Positions 43,377 through 53,400 of a DNA stretch of 64,000 nucleotides are shown piece by piece (within the stretch, counting starts at the first letter, position 1; every line of letters starts with the position of its first letter). A program made the translations under genes and the position numbers. Where the stretch lies: contig NZ_BSTD01000001.1 of assembly GCF_030269325.1 (NCBI RefSeq), forward strand, positions 884,681 through 948,680, written 5' to 3'. Under the pieces are notes generated by a model that saw only the letters and a list, made by a program, of their open reading frames with translations, did not search any database and had not been told where the DNA came from. The stretch comes from Amycolatopsis sp. NBRC 101858 (GTDB taxonomy: Bacteria > Actinomycetota > Actinomycetes > Mycobacteriales > Pseudonocardiaceae).

Positions 43377-44402
43377 ATGCACGACGGCAGTGGCCGGATT
43401 GTGGTGCAGAACCTGAGCAAGCAGTTCGGTCCGGTGAACGCGGTGCAGAACCTCAGCTTCACGGTCGAACCGGGTTCGGTGACGGGCTTTCTCGGCCCGA
43501 ACGGCGCCGGGAAGACGACGACGTTGCGGATGCTGCTCGGGCTGGTGACGCCCACGGCGGGGTCGGCGACGATCAACGGGCGGCCGCACTCGCAGCTGGG
43601 GAACCCGGCGCGGGTGGTGGGTTCGGTGCTGGAGAACGAGGGTTTCCACCCGAGCCGGACGGCGCGCAACCACCTCCGCGTGTACGCGGCGGCCATCGGG
43701 GTGCCCGACCAGCGGGCGGACCAGGTGCTCGGCCTGGTGGGCCTGGGCAGCGCCGCGGACCGGAAGGCCGGCGGGTTCTCGCTCGGCATGCGGCAGCGGC
43801 TCGCGCTGGCGACGGCGTTGCTGGGTGACCCGCAGGTGCTGGTGCTGGACGAGCCGACGAACGGCCTCGACCCGGAGGGCATCCTGTGGCTGCGGAACTT
43901 CCTGCGCTCGTACGCGCGGGAGCAGCGGCGGACCGTGCTGGTCTCGAGCCACCTGCTCAACGAGGTCGAGCAGCTGATCGACCAGGTCGTGATCATCAGC
44001 CAGGGCGTCACGCGCTACTACGGCTCGCTCGACCAGCTGCGCAAGAGCCAGCAGTCGCGCGTGCTCGTGCAGCCCGCGGACCCGGGCGCGCTCGTGAAGG
44101 CGTTGCAGGAGAACGGCATCACCGCCGTTTCGCCGACGCCGGACGGCCGGGTCGCGGTCGCCGGGTCGAGCGTCCAGCAGATCGGTGACATCGCCGCGAA
44201 GGCCGGTATCGCGGTCTACGGGATGCAGGAGGACCACGCCGACCTGGAGCGGATGTTCTTCCAGCTGACGCAGGGTCAGTACGCCGGCGGGCCGGGTTAC
44301 CAGCAGCCGCCGCCGCAGTACCAGGGACCGCCGCCGCCGGGGTATCCGCCGTCGGGCCCGCAGCACCAGCAGCAGCAGTACTGGGGAGGGCCGCAGCAGT
44401 GA
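43377..44402 (+). CDS. ABC transporter ATP-binding protein with Q/P/Y-rich tail
   Basis: 341 aa. Walker A GPNGAGKTTT at about 39-48, signature FSLGMRQRLALA, Walker B VLVLDEPTNGLDPEG and H-loop SSHLL. CcmA/drug-type ABC-2 ATPase. The last 40 residues are a low-complexity tail of Gln, Pro, Gly and Tyr (YQQPPPQYQG, GPPPPGYPP, QQQQYWGGPQQ), uncommon for this family and probably disordered. Coupled to the permease by TGATG. Exports an unknown compound. The neighbouring two-component system may control it. Confidence 0.9.
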   Translation: MHDGSGRIVVQNLSKQFGPVNAVQNLSFTVEPGSVTGFLGPNGAGKTTTLRMLLGLVTPTAGSATINGRPHSQLGNPARVVGSVLENEGFHPSRTARNHLRVYAAAIGVPDQRADQVLGLVGLGSAADRKAGGFSLGMRQRLALATALLGDPQVLVLDEPTNGLDPEGILWLRNFLRSYAREQRRTVLVSSHLLNEVEQLIDQVVIISQGVTRYYGSLDQLRKSQQSRVLVQPADPGALVKALQENGITAVSPTPDGRVAVAGSSVQQIGDIAAKAGIAVYGMQEDHADLERMFFQLTQGQYAGGPGYQQPPPQYQGPPPPGYPPSGPQHQQQQYWGGPQQ

Positions 44403-45286
44403 TGGGCAACCTGATCAAGGCGGAGTTCCGCAAGACGCTCTCGCTGAAGACGTGGTGGGTGCTGCTGATCCCGCTGGCGCTGGTGGCGTTCTGGCTGACG
44501 TTCGCGTGGGGCAAGATCACCAACGACTTCGCGGACTTCCTGAGCTCGGACAGTGACGCCCGGCAGGTCACCCGGCTGATCGGCCTGGACCCGAACCAGG
44601 TGCCGGTGGGGCTGCTCGCGCTGGCGCACGGCGTGAACATCGCGCAGCTCGTCCCGGGCCTGTTCGGCATCTTCGCGCTGGCCGGCGAGTACCGCAGCAA
44701 GACGATCACGACGACGTTCCTGACCGCGCCGAACCGGATCACGGCCCTGGCCGCGAAGATGCTCACCTACGTCGCGTGGGGCGCGATCTACGGTCTGGTC
44801 AGCTTCGGGGTCTCGGCGATCGCCGTCATGTCGTCGGTCGACTCGGGCCGCTGGCCGTCGGCGGGCCAGTGGCTGGCCGCGCTCGGCGGGACGGTGCTGG
44901 CCTCGGTGCTGGTGACGTTGTTCGGCATCGGGTTCGGCGCGGTGCTGCGCAGCGTGCCGCTGGCGGTCGTGCTGTTCCTGGTGTGGTTCCTGATCGTGGA
45001 GAACGTGCTGGTGATCCTGCTCTGGGGCCAGACGACCCTGCTGGGCGGGATCCTGCCGAACGGCACCGCGAACGGCATCGTCGGCGGCATCGCCGCGGAC
45101 GCGTTCGGGTTCAACTCGCTCAACTTGCCCGACGACGTCAACACGGGGGCGCAGCTGCTGCTGCAGTACACCGCGGCGGCGCCCGGCGTGCTCTCCTGGT
45201 GGGCTTCGGCGTTGATCTTCTTCGCCTGGACGATGGTCTTCTTCGGCCTCGGCTGGGCGGGCAACCAGCGCCGCGACATCACGTAG
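44402..45286 (+). CDS. ABC-2 type transporter permease
   Basis: 294 aa from ATG 44402 (GTG 44399 adds one codon). Six predicted membrane helices: KTWWVLLIPLALVAFWLTF, then after a large loop LVPGLFGIFALAGEYRSKTITTTFL, YVAWGAIYGLVSFGVSAIAVM, GGTVLASVLVTLFGIGFGAVL, LAVVLFLVWFLIVENVLVIL and a final WWASALIFFAWTMVFFGLGW. Pairs with the ATPase just upstream. A strong hairpin follows. Confidence 0.88.
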   Translation: MGNLIKAEFRKTLSLKTWWVLLIPLALVAFWLTFAWGKITNDFADFLSSDSDARQVTRLIGLDPNQVPVGLLALAHGVNIAQLVPGLFGIFALAGEYRSKTITTTFLTAPNRITALAAKMLTYVAWGAIYGLVSFGVSAIAVMSSVDSGRWPSAGQWLAALGGTVLASVLVTLFGIGFGAVLRSVPLAVVLFLVWFLIVENVLVILLWGQTTLLGGILPNGTANGIVGGIAADAFGFNSLNLPDDVNTGAQLLLQYTAAAPGVLSWWASALIFFAWTMVFFGLGWAGNQRRDIT

Positions 45287-45299
45287 TTCCGCAGTCCGT

Positions 45300-45344
45300 G
45301 ACGGCCCCGTGAGCGACTCGACTGAGTCGCCCACGGGGGCCGTC
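45300..45344. terminator. Hairpin after ABC permease
   Basis: Long stem from GACGGCCCC to GGGGGCCGTC with inner GCGACTC-GACT-GAGTCGC, one bulge and one mismatch; 13 bp after the stop. Confidence 0.78.
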
Positions 45345-45392
45345 GCGGTTTCGGGGAAATATTTTGTCGGTGGCGGCGCTTAGTGTGACAAC

Positions 45393-48300
45393 GTGACCAT
45401 CGCTCCGCCCCGCTCCCGTCAAGAGCTCCCACCCGCTGAGACCGTCGGCTGGGTCCGCCGGCTGTCCGCCGCGGCCTGGGAGCACCGCGCCGTCGTCGTG
45501 CTTTCGCTGCTCGCCGCCGTCTTCAGCGTCGGCGTGCAGGCCGCGAGCCCGCTGCTGGTGCGCACGGCGGTGGACGACGCGGTGGCGGGGCGGACCGGGG
45601 CCCTGCCCGGGATCGCCGTCTTCCTGGTGGCACTGCAACTGGTCGCGTTCGGCACCGCGTTCCTGCGCCGGTACTTCGGCGGGAAGCTCGCCCTCGACGT
45701 CCAGCACGACCTGCGCCAGCGCGTCTTCAACGCGGTCTCGCGCCTCGACGGCGGCAAGCAGGACGCACTGCGCACCGGCCAGGTCGTCTCGCGCGCCATC
45801 TCCGACCTGCAGCTGGTCACCGGGATCCTGATGCAGGTCCCGCTCTCGTTCGGTTCGGTGATCTTCGCGCTGCTGTCGTTCGCGGCGATGCTGTGGATGT
45901 CGCCGGTGCTGACGCTGATCGCGCTGGTCGTCACGCCCGCGGTCGGCATCGTCATCGCCCGCAGCCGCAAGCGCCTCTTCCCGGCGACGTGGTCGGCGCA
46001 GCAGCGCGCGGCCGACGTCGCGCAGCAGGTCGAGGAGACCGTCACCGGCGTCCGCGTCGTGAAGGGCTTCGGCCAGGAGACACGGGAGGTCTCGAAGCTC
46101 GAAGGGACCGCGCGCAAGCTGTTCGCGGAGCGGCTTCGCGCGGCGAAGCTGTCGGCGGTGCCGACGGCGACCACCGCGGCCCTGCCCGCCGCCGGCCAGG
46201 TCGCCGTGCTCGGCATCGGCGGTGTCTTCGCGCTGAACGGCTCGATCACCCTCGGCACCTTCCTCGCCTTCGCGACCTACCTCGCGACGCTGATCGGCCC
46301 GGCCCGGATGCTGTCCGGCCTGGTCGTGCAGGCCCAGCTGACCCGCGCCGGCGCCGAGCGCGTGTACGAGCTGATCGACGCGCAACCCGAGGTCGTCGAC
46401 GCCCCCGACGCGCGCCCGCTGCCGGACGGGCCGCTCGGCGTGGAGCTGGCCGACGTCCGCTTCGGCTACACGCGCACCGACCCGGTGCTCGCCGGGCTGT
46501 CGGTCACCGCGAACCCGGGCGAAACCCTCGCGCTGGTCGGTACCGCGGGCTCCGGGAAGTCGACGATCTCCCTGCTGCTGCCCCGGTTCTACGACGTCCA
46601 CGCGGGCTCGGTGCGGGTCGGCGGCCTCGACGTCCGCGACGTCCCGCTGCGGCAGCTGCGGCAGGCGATCGGCGTGGTGTTCGAGGAGGCGTTCCTGTTC
46701 TCCTCGTCGATCCGCGACAACATCGCCTACGGCCGCCCGGACGCGAGCGACGAAGAGATCGTCGCCGCCGCGCGCGCAGCGGAAGCGGACGAGTTCATCC
46801 GCGCCCTCCCGGAGGGCTACGACACGCTGGTCGGCGAGCGCGGGCTGACGCTGTCGGGCGGGCAGCGGCAGCGGCTCGGGCTGGCCCGGGCGCTGATCAC
46901 CGACCCGCGGATCCTGATCCTGGACGACGCGACGTCGGCCATCGACACCGTCACCGAGGCGGCGATCCACGACACCCTGCGCTCGGTCACCGCGAGCCGC
47001 ACGACCCTGCTGATCGCGCACCGGCGCTCGACGCTGGCCCTGGCCGACCGGATCGCGGTGCTGGACGAGGGCCGCGTCGTCGACGTCGGCACCGAAGACG
47101 AGCTGATGGCGCGCTGCCCGCTGTTCCGCGAGCTCGTCGCGGGCCCGGGCGACGACGTCGAGGAGAAGCACCGCTGCGAAGGCCTCGACCGCGGCCCGGC
47201 CGGGATCACGCGGGCGCTGTGGCCGCGCGACGACAGCCGGGACGAGGTCGACGACCTGGCCGACGCCGCACGCCAGCGCAGCGGCAACCCGAACAGCAGC
47301 GGGTTCGTGGGCGGGGGCGGCGGCCTGGACGTGCCCCCGACGCCGGAGCTGATCGAAGGCGTGCGCAAGCTCCCGGCCGCGACCGACGAGCCGCGGATGT
47401 CCGATGTGGACGTCACCGCGCCCGACCCCGGCTTCCGGCTGGCCCGGCTGCTGCGGCCGGTCCGCTGGCCACTGGCACTGGTGATCGGGCTGGTGGCGGC
47501 GGACGCGCTGGCGTCGATCGCGCTGCCGGGGCTGTACCAGTTCGGCGTCGACCACGGCGTCCGCGCGGGCGTGGAGTGGATGATCTGGCTGGCCGCCGGG
47601 ATCGGTGCCGCGGTGATCGCGGCCGACTGGCTGGTGGTGTTCGCGCAGACCCGTCTGACCTCGCGGGTCGGCGAGACGGTGCTGTACGCGCTGCGCGTCC
47701 GCAGCTACGCGCACCTGCAGCGGCTCGGGCTGGACTACTACGAGCGCGAGCTGTCCGGGAAGATCATGACCCGGATGACGACAGACGTCGACGCGCTCTC
47801 GACGTTCCTGCAGACCGGGCTCGCGACGGCGGTGGTCAGCGCGCTGACGCTGGCCGGGATCACGGCGGCGCTGCTGGTCACCGACGCCGGGCTGGCGCTG
47901 TTCGCGCTGGCGATGGTGCCGGTGCTGGCGGTGGCCACGGTGATCTTCCGGCGGGCGGCGTCCAAGGCGTACAACGAGGCCCGCGAGCGGGTCAGCGTCG
48001 TCAACGCGGACATGCAGGAGAACGTCAGCGGGCTGCGCGTGGCCCAGGCGTACACGCGTGAAGACCGTTCCGCGGAAGCGTTCGCTTCGCGCAGCGACGA
48101 CTACCGGCGCTCGCGGCTGCGGGCGCAGCGGTACGTCGCGACGTACTTCCCGCTGGTGGCCCTGCTGTCCGACCTGGCGACCACGACGGTGCTGGTGGCG
48201 GGCGCGAACCGCGTCTCGGCCGGGACGCTGTCGGCCGGTGTGCTGCTCGCGTTCCTGCTGTACCTGCAGCAGTTCTTCTCGCCGATCCAGCAGCTGTCGT

Positions 48301-49139
48301 CGGTGTTCGACGGCTACCAGCAGGCCCGCGTCGGCCTGAACCGGATCGGCGACCTGCTGCGGACGCCGACGTCGGTGCCGGCGGCGGAGAACGCGGTGGC
48401 GACGCCGGACCGGCTGCGTGGCGAGGTGTCGTTCAAGGAGGTCGACTTCTCCTACACCGGCACCGAGGGGAAGGCGCTGGAGCAGTTCTCGCTGGACGTC
48501 GCGGCCGGCGAGACGATCGCGCTGGTCGGCGCGACCGGCGCGGGCAAGTCGACGGCGGTGAAGCTGGTGGCGCGCTACTACGACGTCACCGGCGGCGAGG
48601 TCCGGATCGACGGCACGGACGTCCGCGAGTACGAGCTCGCCGGGCTGCGGCGCCGGATGGGCGTGGTGCCGCAGGAGGCGCACCTGTTCTCCGGCACGGT
48701 CGCGGACAACGTCCGCTACGGCCGCCCGGCGGCGTCCGACGCCGAGGTGGAAGCGGCGGTCCGGGCGGTGGGCGCGTTCGACGGCGTCGCGGCCCTGCCG
48801 GCGGGCTTCCTGCAGCCGGTGGGCGAACGCGGCCGGTCGCTGTCGGCGGGGCAGCGTCAGCTGGTGGCGCTGGCCCGGGCGGAGCTGGTGGACCCGGACG
48901 TCCTGCTGCTCGACGAGGCGACGGCGGCCCTGGACCCGTCGACGGAGGCGGCGGTCCTGCGGGCGACGGAGCACGTGGCCCGCCGCCGCACGACGTTCGT
49001 GGTGGCCCACCGCCTGGCCACGGCGGCCCGCGCGGACCGCATCGTGGTCCTGGACCACGGCCGGATCGCGGAGACGGGAACCCACGAAGAGCTCCTCGCG
49101 GCCAACGGCCTCTACGCCCGCCTCTGGTCCCTCGGCTGA
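45393..49139 (+). CDS. Fused double ABC exporter (two TMD-NBD halves, multidrug/lipid type)
   Basis: 1248 aa, one polypeptide with two half-transporters. Half 1: six TM helices, Walker A GTAGSGKST at 383-391, signature LSGGQRQ, Walker B ILILDDATSAID. Half 2: Walker A GATGAGKST at 1046-1054, signature LSAGQRQ, Walker B VLLLDEATAALD. Half 1 has Asp512 where the catalytic Glu is expected, so one ATP site is degenerate, as in heterodimeric exporters such as TM287/288. The linker at about 590-680 is charged and holds LDVPPTPELIE. Same plan as mycobacterial Rv0194. Exports drugs or lipids across the membrane. No regulator is adjacent. Confidence 0.92.
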   Translation: MTIAPPRSRQELPPAETVGWVRRLSAAAWEHRAVVVLSLLAAVFSVGVQAASPLLVRTAVDDAVAGRTGALPGIAVFLVALQLVAFGTAFLRRYFGGKLALDVQHDLRQRVFNAVSRLDGGKQDALRTGQVVSRAISDLQLVTGILMQVPLSFGSVIFALLSFAAMLWMSPVLTLIALVVTPAVGIVIARSRKRLFPATWSAQQRAADVAQQVEETVTGVRVVKGFGQETREVSKLEGTARKLFAERLRAAKLSAVPTATTAALPAAGQVAVLGIGGVFALNGSITLGTFLAFATYLATLIGPARMLSGLVVQAQLTRAGAERVYELIDAQPEVVDAPDARPLPDGPLGVELADVRFGYTRTDPVLAGLSVTANPGETLALVGTAGSGKSTISLLLPRFYDVHAGSVRVGGLDVRDVPLRQLRQAIGVVFEEAFLFSSSIRDNIAYGRPDASDEEIVAAARAAEADEFIRALPEGYDTLVGERGLTLSGGQRQRLGLARALITDPRILILDDATSAIDTVTEAAIHDTLRSVTASRTTLLIAHRRSTLALADRIAVLDEGRVVDVGTEDELMARCPLFRELVAGPGDDVEEKHRCEGLDRGPAGITRALWPRDDSRDEVDDLADAARQRSGNPNSSGFVGGGGGLDVPPTPELIEGVRKLPAATDEPRMSDVDVTAPDPGFRLARLLRPVRWPLALVIGLVAADALASIALPGLYQFGVDHGVRAGVEWMIWLAAGIGAAVIAADWLVVFAQTRLTSRVGETVLYALRVRSYAHLQRLGLDYYERELSGKIMTRMTTDVDALSTFLQTGLATAVVSALTLAGITAALLVTDAGLALFALAMVPVLAVATVIFRRAASKAYNEARERVSVVNADMQENVSGLRVAQAYTREDRSAEAFASRSDDYRRSRLRAQRYVATYFPLVALLSDLATTTVLVAGANRVSAGTLSAGVLLAFLLYLQQFFSPIQQLSSVFDGYQQARVGLNRIGDLLRTPTSVPAAENAVATPDRLRGEVSFKEVDFSYTGTEGKALEQFSLDVAAGETIALVGATGAGKSTAVKLVARYYDVTGGEVRIDGTDVREYELAGLRRRMGVVPQEAHLFSGTVADNVRYGRPAASDAEVEAAVRAVGAFDGVAALPAGFLQPVGERGRSLSAGQRQLVALARAELVDPDVLLLDEATAALDPSTEAAVLRATEHVARRRTTFVVAHRLATAARADRIVVLDHGRIAETGTHEELLAANGLYARLWSLG

Positions 49140-49140
49140 C

Positions 49141-49305
49141 GCGTACCCGGAGGGTCGACTCGCGTACCCGGAGGGTCGGCTCGCGTACCCGGAGGGTCGA
49201 CTCGCGTACCCGGAGGGTCGACTCGCGTACCTGGAGGGTCGGTTGGTGAGCCGACCGTCCAGGTACGCGAACCGACTCCCTGAGTACGCGAGCCGACCCT
49301 CCAGG
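49141..49305. repeat. Cluster of 21-bp repeats, five direct then three inverted
   Basis: Five direct copies start at 49141, 49162, 49183, 49204 and 49225, each opening GCGTACC and containing GGAGGGTCG. Three inverted copies follow at about 49248, 49269 and 49290 (partial). The two halves can pair into a hairpin of about 60 bp. It begins one base after the ABC exporter stop and ends before the DUF4291 gene, so a strong terminator or boundary element is possible. Confidence 0.85.
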
Positions 49306-49351
49306 CGAAAGTTCGTGGCCGGGCGGCCGGGGTGCTGGGAGCATGGCGGGC

Positions 49352-49894
49352 ATGTTCGAAGAGAAGCGGGTCCCCGACCGGCAGGTCCGCGCGGCGCAGA
49401 CCGGGACGACCGTCCGGGTCTATCAGGCCTGCTCGCCCGCGGTCGCCGACGCCGCGCTCGAGAAGCAGACGTTCGCCGAGCGGGAGGGCACCACCTGGCT
49501 CGTGCCGTCGTTCCGCTGGGCGGCCTACGGCAGCGGCAACGGGAGCGAGCCGGGCCGGGAGCGCATCCTGGCCGTCGACATCACCCGCGACGGCTTCGAG
49601 CAGGCGCTGTCCCAGGTCGGCGACGGCCGGGTGCTCGTTCAGTGGGACGCGGAGCGAGACCTCGACCACACGGCCCTGAACTTCGCCGCGATCCGGATCG
49701 GCCTGACCGGCGAAGCCACCGACCACTACGTGGACGAGTGGATCACCGCCATCACCGACGTCACGCCCGTGATGCGCGACATCTCCGGCCTCCTGGCCAC
49801 CGACCAGCTCCACAAGGCGGTGAAGCTCGTCCCGCACGAGCCGCCGTACGAGCTACCGGCCGAACTGGCGAAGGCGATCGACGCGACGGGCTAG
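49352..49894 (+). CDS. DUF4291 family protein
   Basis: 180 aa from ATG 49352; ATG 49343 lies too close to GGGAG. Opening RQVRAAQTGTTVRVYQACSPAVADAAL, then TTWLVPSFRWAAYGSG and RILAVDITRDGFEQAL are the DUF4291 core (R-A-x-Y, VYQAY, TWIKPSFLWM-like). Soluble, no signal. Function not established in the literature I know. Sits alone downstream of the 21-bp repeat cluster. Confidence 0.8.
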   Translation: MFEEKRVPDRQVRAAQTGTTVRVYQACSPAVADAALEKQTFAEREGTTWLVPSFRWAAYGSGNGSEPGRERILAVDITRDGFEQALSQVGDGRVLVQWDAERDLDHTALNFAAIRIGLTGEATDHYVDEWITAITDVTPVMRDISGLLATDQLHKAVKLVPHEPPYELPAELAKAIDATG

Positions 49895-49938
49895 AACCGA
49901 CGCCCGCTCACCGACGAAAGACTGCCACCGGGCGATGT

Positions 49939-50211
49939 TCAGGGCAGCGCCCGCCACTTCAGCGAGCCCATTCCCGCCGCCTCGACGTCCGGTCGGGAGG
50001 CCCACCGGACCGTCCCCGGCCGCACGTGGACGCCGGCTCCGACCAGCCAGTCCGGCTCGTCGGGCTCGACCCACTCCATCTCCTCGAAGTCCGCCAGCGT
50101 CGGCCAGACCGCCTGGCACGAGTCGCACCGCAACACGACCGTGCCGGACTCCGTCACCAGGGGCCTCACCAGGCCCTGGTCCCAGAATGAAGGACATTCG
50201 ACCAGCCACAT
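49939..50211 (-). CDS. Hypothetical protein with CxxC motif
   Basis: 90 aa from ATG 50211 (ATG 50247 adds 12 codons). One CDSC motif near residue 30 (VVLRCDSCQAVWPT) plus a Cys at the N-terminus (VECPSFW), which could bind zinc or form a disulfide; many acidic and Trp residues (EEMEWVEPDEPDWLV). It resembles short immunity- or DUF-like proteins of actinobacteria, but I recognise no named family. Convergent with the DUF4291 gene. Confidence 0.6.
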   Translation of the reverse strand: MWLVECPSFWDQGLVRPLVTESGTVVLRCDSCQAVWPTLADFEEMEWVEPDEPDWLVGAGVHVRPGTVRWASRPDVEAAGMGSLKWRALP

Positions 50212-50284
50212 CAGCCCAGTGGAACCCGCCGCGGTGAACGTGCCCACACCGGTGGGCGAACCCCCGCGAAAGAGCCCGCGAACC

Positions 50285-50299
50285 CTGTACCGGGTACAG
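50285..50299. promoter_or_regulatory. Palindrome upstream of kgd
   Basis: CTGTACC-G-GGTACAG, a perfect 7+1+7 inverted repeat about 170 bp before kgd. A weak sigma-70-like pair follows: TTGATC at 50324 and CCTAGT at 50347 with 17-bp spacing. Confidence 0.4.
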
Positions 50300-50469
50300 C
50301 GCTTAAGGTTCCCTTAGCACATCTTGATCGAGTCAGTGACCGATCCCCTAGTGCGCCACGCCTCACACAGGCCGGTTCCATCACAACGCGGTCATCGAGG
50401 GGGTTAGCCTGGTAGGCGCATCAGCGGATTCATGATCGAGATCGAGACGGATAGAGGCGAGCCCAAGCC

Positions 50470-53400
50470 GTGTCCAGCAGCAGCCCTGCGTCACAGTTCG
50501 GCCCCAACGAGTGGCTGGTCGAAGAGATGTACGACCAGTTCCTCGCAGACCCCAGTTCAGTCGACGCCGCATGGCACGACTTCTTCGCGGACTTCAAGCC
50601 GACGCAGAACGCGCAGGCCAAGGCGGACAACGCCCGGCAGCAGGCCGAAGCCAAGCCGGCCACCAACGGCCAGGCGGCGCAGCCTTCGCCCAAGGCCGTG
50701 CAGAACGCGGAGTCGGCGGCCAAGCAGGCGGCCACCAAGCCGGCCCCGGCGGCCCCCGCGAAGACCGCGCCCAAGGCCGCGCCGAAGCCGGCCGCCGCCA
50801 AGGCGGAGCCGAAGGCCGAAGCGAAGAAGGACGAGCCGGAGTCGAAGCAGCTGCGCGGTGCCGCGGCCGCCATCGCGAAGAACATGGACGCCTCGCTGAG
50901 CGTCCCCACCGCGACCAGCGTGCGCGCGGTCCCGGCCAAGCTGATGGCCGACAACCGCATCGTCATCAACAACCACCTGAAGCGCACCCGCGGCGGCAAG
51001 ATCTCCTTCACGCACCTCATCGGCTACGCCATGGTGCGGGCGCTGAAGGACTACCCGAACCTGAACCGGCACTACCAGCAGATCGACGGCAAGCCGTTCG
51101 CGATCACGCCGGAGCACGTCAACTTCGGGCTCGCGATCGACATGAAGGGCAAGGACGGGTCCCGCAACCTCGTCGTGGCCTCGGTCAAGAACGTCGGGGA
51201 CATGTCGTTCCTGCAGTTCTGGCAGGCCTACGAGGACATCGTCAAGAAGGCCCGCAACAACAAGCTCACCGCGGACGACTTCTCCGGCACCACGATCTCG
51301 CTGACCAACCCCGGCGGCATCGGCACCAACCACTCGGTGCCGCGCCTGCAGGCCGGCCAGGGCGCCATCATCGGCGTCGGCGCCATGCAGTACCCGGCGG
51401 CGTTCGAGGGCACCAGCGAGAAGACGCTGGTCGACCTCGGCATCAGCAAGATCATGACGCTGACCTCGACGTATGACCACCGCATCATCCAGGGCGCGGA
51501 GTCCGGCGAGTTCCTCAAGCGCATCCACCAGCTGCTGCTCGGCGAAGACGGCTTCTACGACGACGTCTTCACCAGCCTGCGCCTGCCGTACGAGCCGATC
51601 CGCTGGGTCGCCGACATCCCCGAGGGCCCGGTCGACAAGACCGCCCGCGTGATCGAGCTCATCGACGCGTTCCGGATGCGCGGCCACCTGATGGCCGACA
51701 CCGACCCGCTGAACTACCGCCAGCGCAGCCACGCCGACCTGGACGTCCTGTCCCACGGCCTGACGCTCTGGGACCTCGACCGCGAATTCCCGGTCGGCGG
51801 CTTCGCCGGCCAGGAGCGGATGAAGCTGCGCGACATCCTGGGCGTGCTGCGCAACTCCTACTGCCGCACGGTCGGCATCGAGTACACGCACATCCTCGAC
51901 CCCGAGGAGCGCCGCTGGATCCAGGAGCGCGTCGAGATCCCGCACGAGAAGCCGGACCCCGCGGTCCAGAAGTACGTGCTCTCGAAGCTGAACGCCGCCG
52001 AGGCGTTCGAGACGTTCCTGCAGACCAAGTACGTCGGCCAGAAGCGGTTCAGCCTCGAAGGCGGCGAGACCGCGATCCCGCTGCTCGACACGCTGCTGGA
52101 CAAGGCCGCCGAGCACGAGCTCGACGAGGTCGTCATCGGCATGCCGCACCGCGGCCGGCTGAACGTGCTGGCCAACATCGTCGGCAAGCCGATCAGCCAG
52201 ATCTTCCAGGAGTTCGAGGGCAACCTCGACCCGGGCCAGGCGCACGGTTCCGGTGACGTGAAGTACCACCTCGGCGCCGAGGGCAAGTACTTCCGCATGT
52301 TCGGCGACGGCGAGACGAAGGTGTCGCTGACGGCGAACCCGTCGCACCTGGAGACCGTGGACCCGGTGCTCGAGGGCATCGTCCGCGCGAAGCAGGACCT
52401 CCTGGACAAGGGCGGCGAGGGCTACACGGTGCTGCCGGTCCTGATGCACGGCGACGCGGCCTTCGCGGGCCAGGGCGTCGTCGCCGAGACGCTGAACCTG
52501 TCGCTGCTGCGCGGGTACCGCACCGGCGGCACCGTGCACGTGATCGTCAACAACCAGGTCGGCTTCACGACCGCGCCGGAGCACTCGCGCTCGTCGCAGT
52601 ACGCCACCGACGTCGCGAAGATGATCGGCTCGCCGATCTTCCACGTGAACGGGGACGACCCCGAGGCCGCGCACTGGGTGGCCAAGCTGGCCGTCGAGTA
52701 CCGGCAGGCGTTCCACAAGGACGTCGTCATCGACCTGATCTGCTACCGCCGCCGCGGCCACAACGAGGGCGACGACCCTTCGATGACGCAGCCGGCGATG
52801 TACGACATCATCGACACGAAGCGTTCGGTGCGGAAGACCTACACCGAGTCGCTGATCGGCCGCGGGGACATCTCCGTCGAAGAGGCCGAAGCCGCGTTGC
52901 GCGACTTCTCGAGCCAGCTGGAGCACGTCTTCAACGAGGTCCGGGAGCTGGAGAAGCACCCGGCGAAGGCGAGCCCCTCGGTCGAGGAGGAGCAGCAGGT
53001 GCCCGCCAAGGTGGCGACGGCGATCACCACCGAGACGCTGGAGCACATCGGCGACGCGTTCGTGAACGTGCCCGAGGGCTTCACGCCGCACCCGCGCGTC
53101 AAGCCGGTCATGGAGCGCCGCCACAAGATGTCCCGCGAAGGCGACATCGACTGGGCGTTCGGCGAGCTGCTCGCGTTCGGGTCGCTGGCGATGGAGAGCC
53201 GCCTGGTGCGGCTGTCCGGCCAGGACTCCCGCCGCGGCACCTTCACCCAGCGGCACTCGGTGTTCATCGACCGCAAGACCGGCCAGGAGTACTCGCCGCT
53301 GCAGAACCTGGCCGACGGCCAGGGCCGCGTGATGATCTACGACTCGGCGCTGTCGGAGTACGCGGCCGTCGGCTTCGAGTACGGCTACTCGGTGGCCAAC

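Noticed and set aside
45279..49085. 1268-codon antisense frame opposite the double ABC exporter
   Set aside because: Arg/His/Asp/Gln-rich composition typical of antisense shadow in GC-rich DNA; the plus strand has complete ABC motifs.
49141..49305. CRISPR array
   Set aside because: Repeats are directly adjacent with no spacers, and some copies are inverted; no cas genes nearby.
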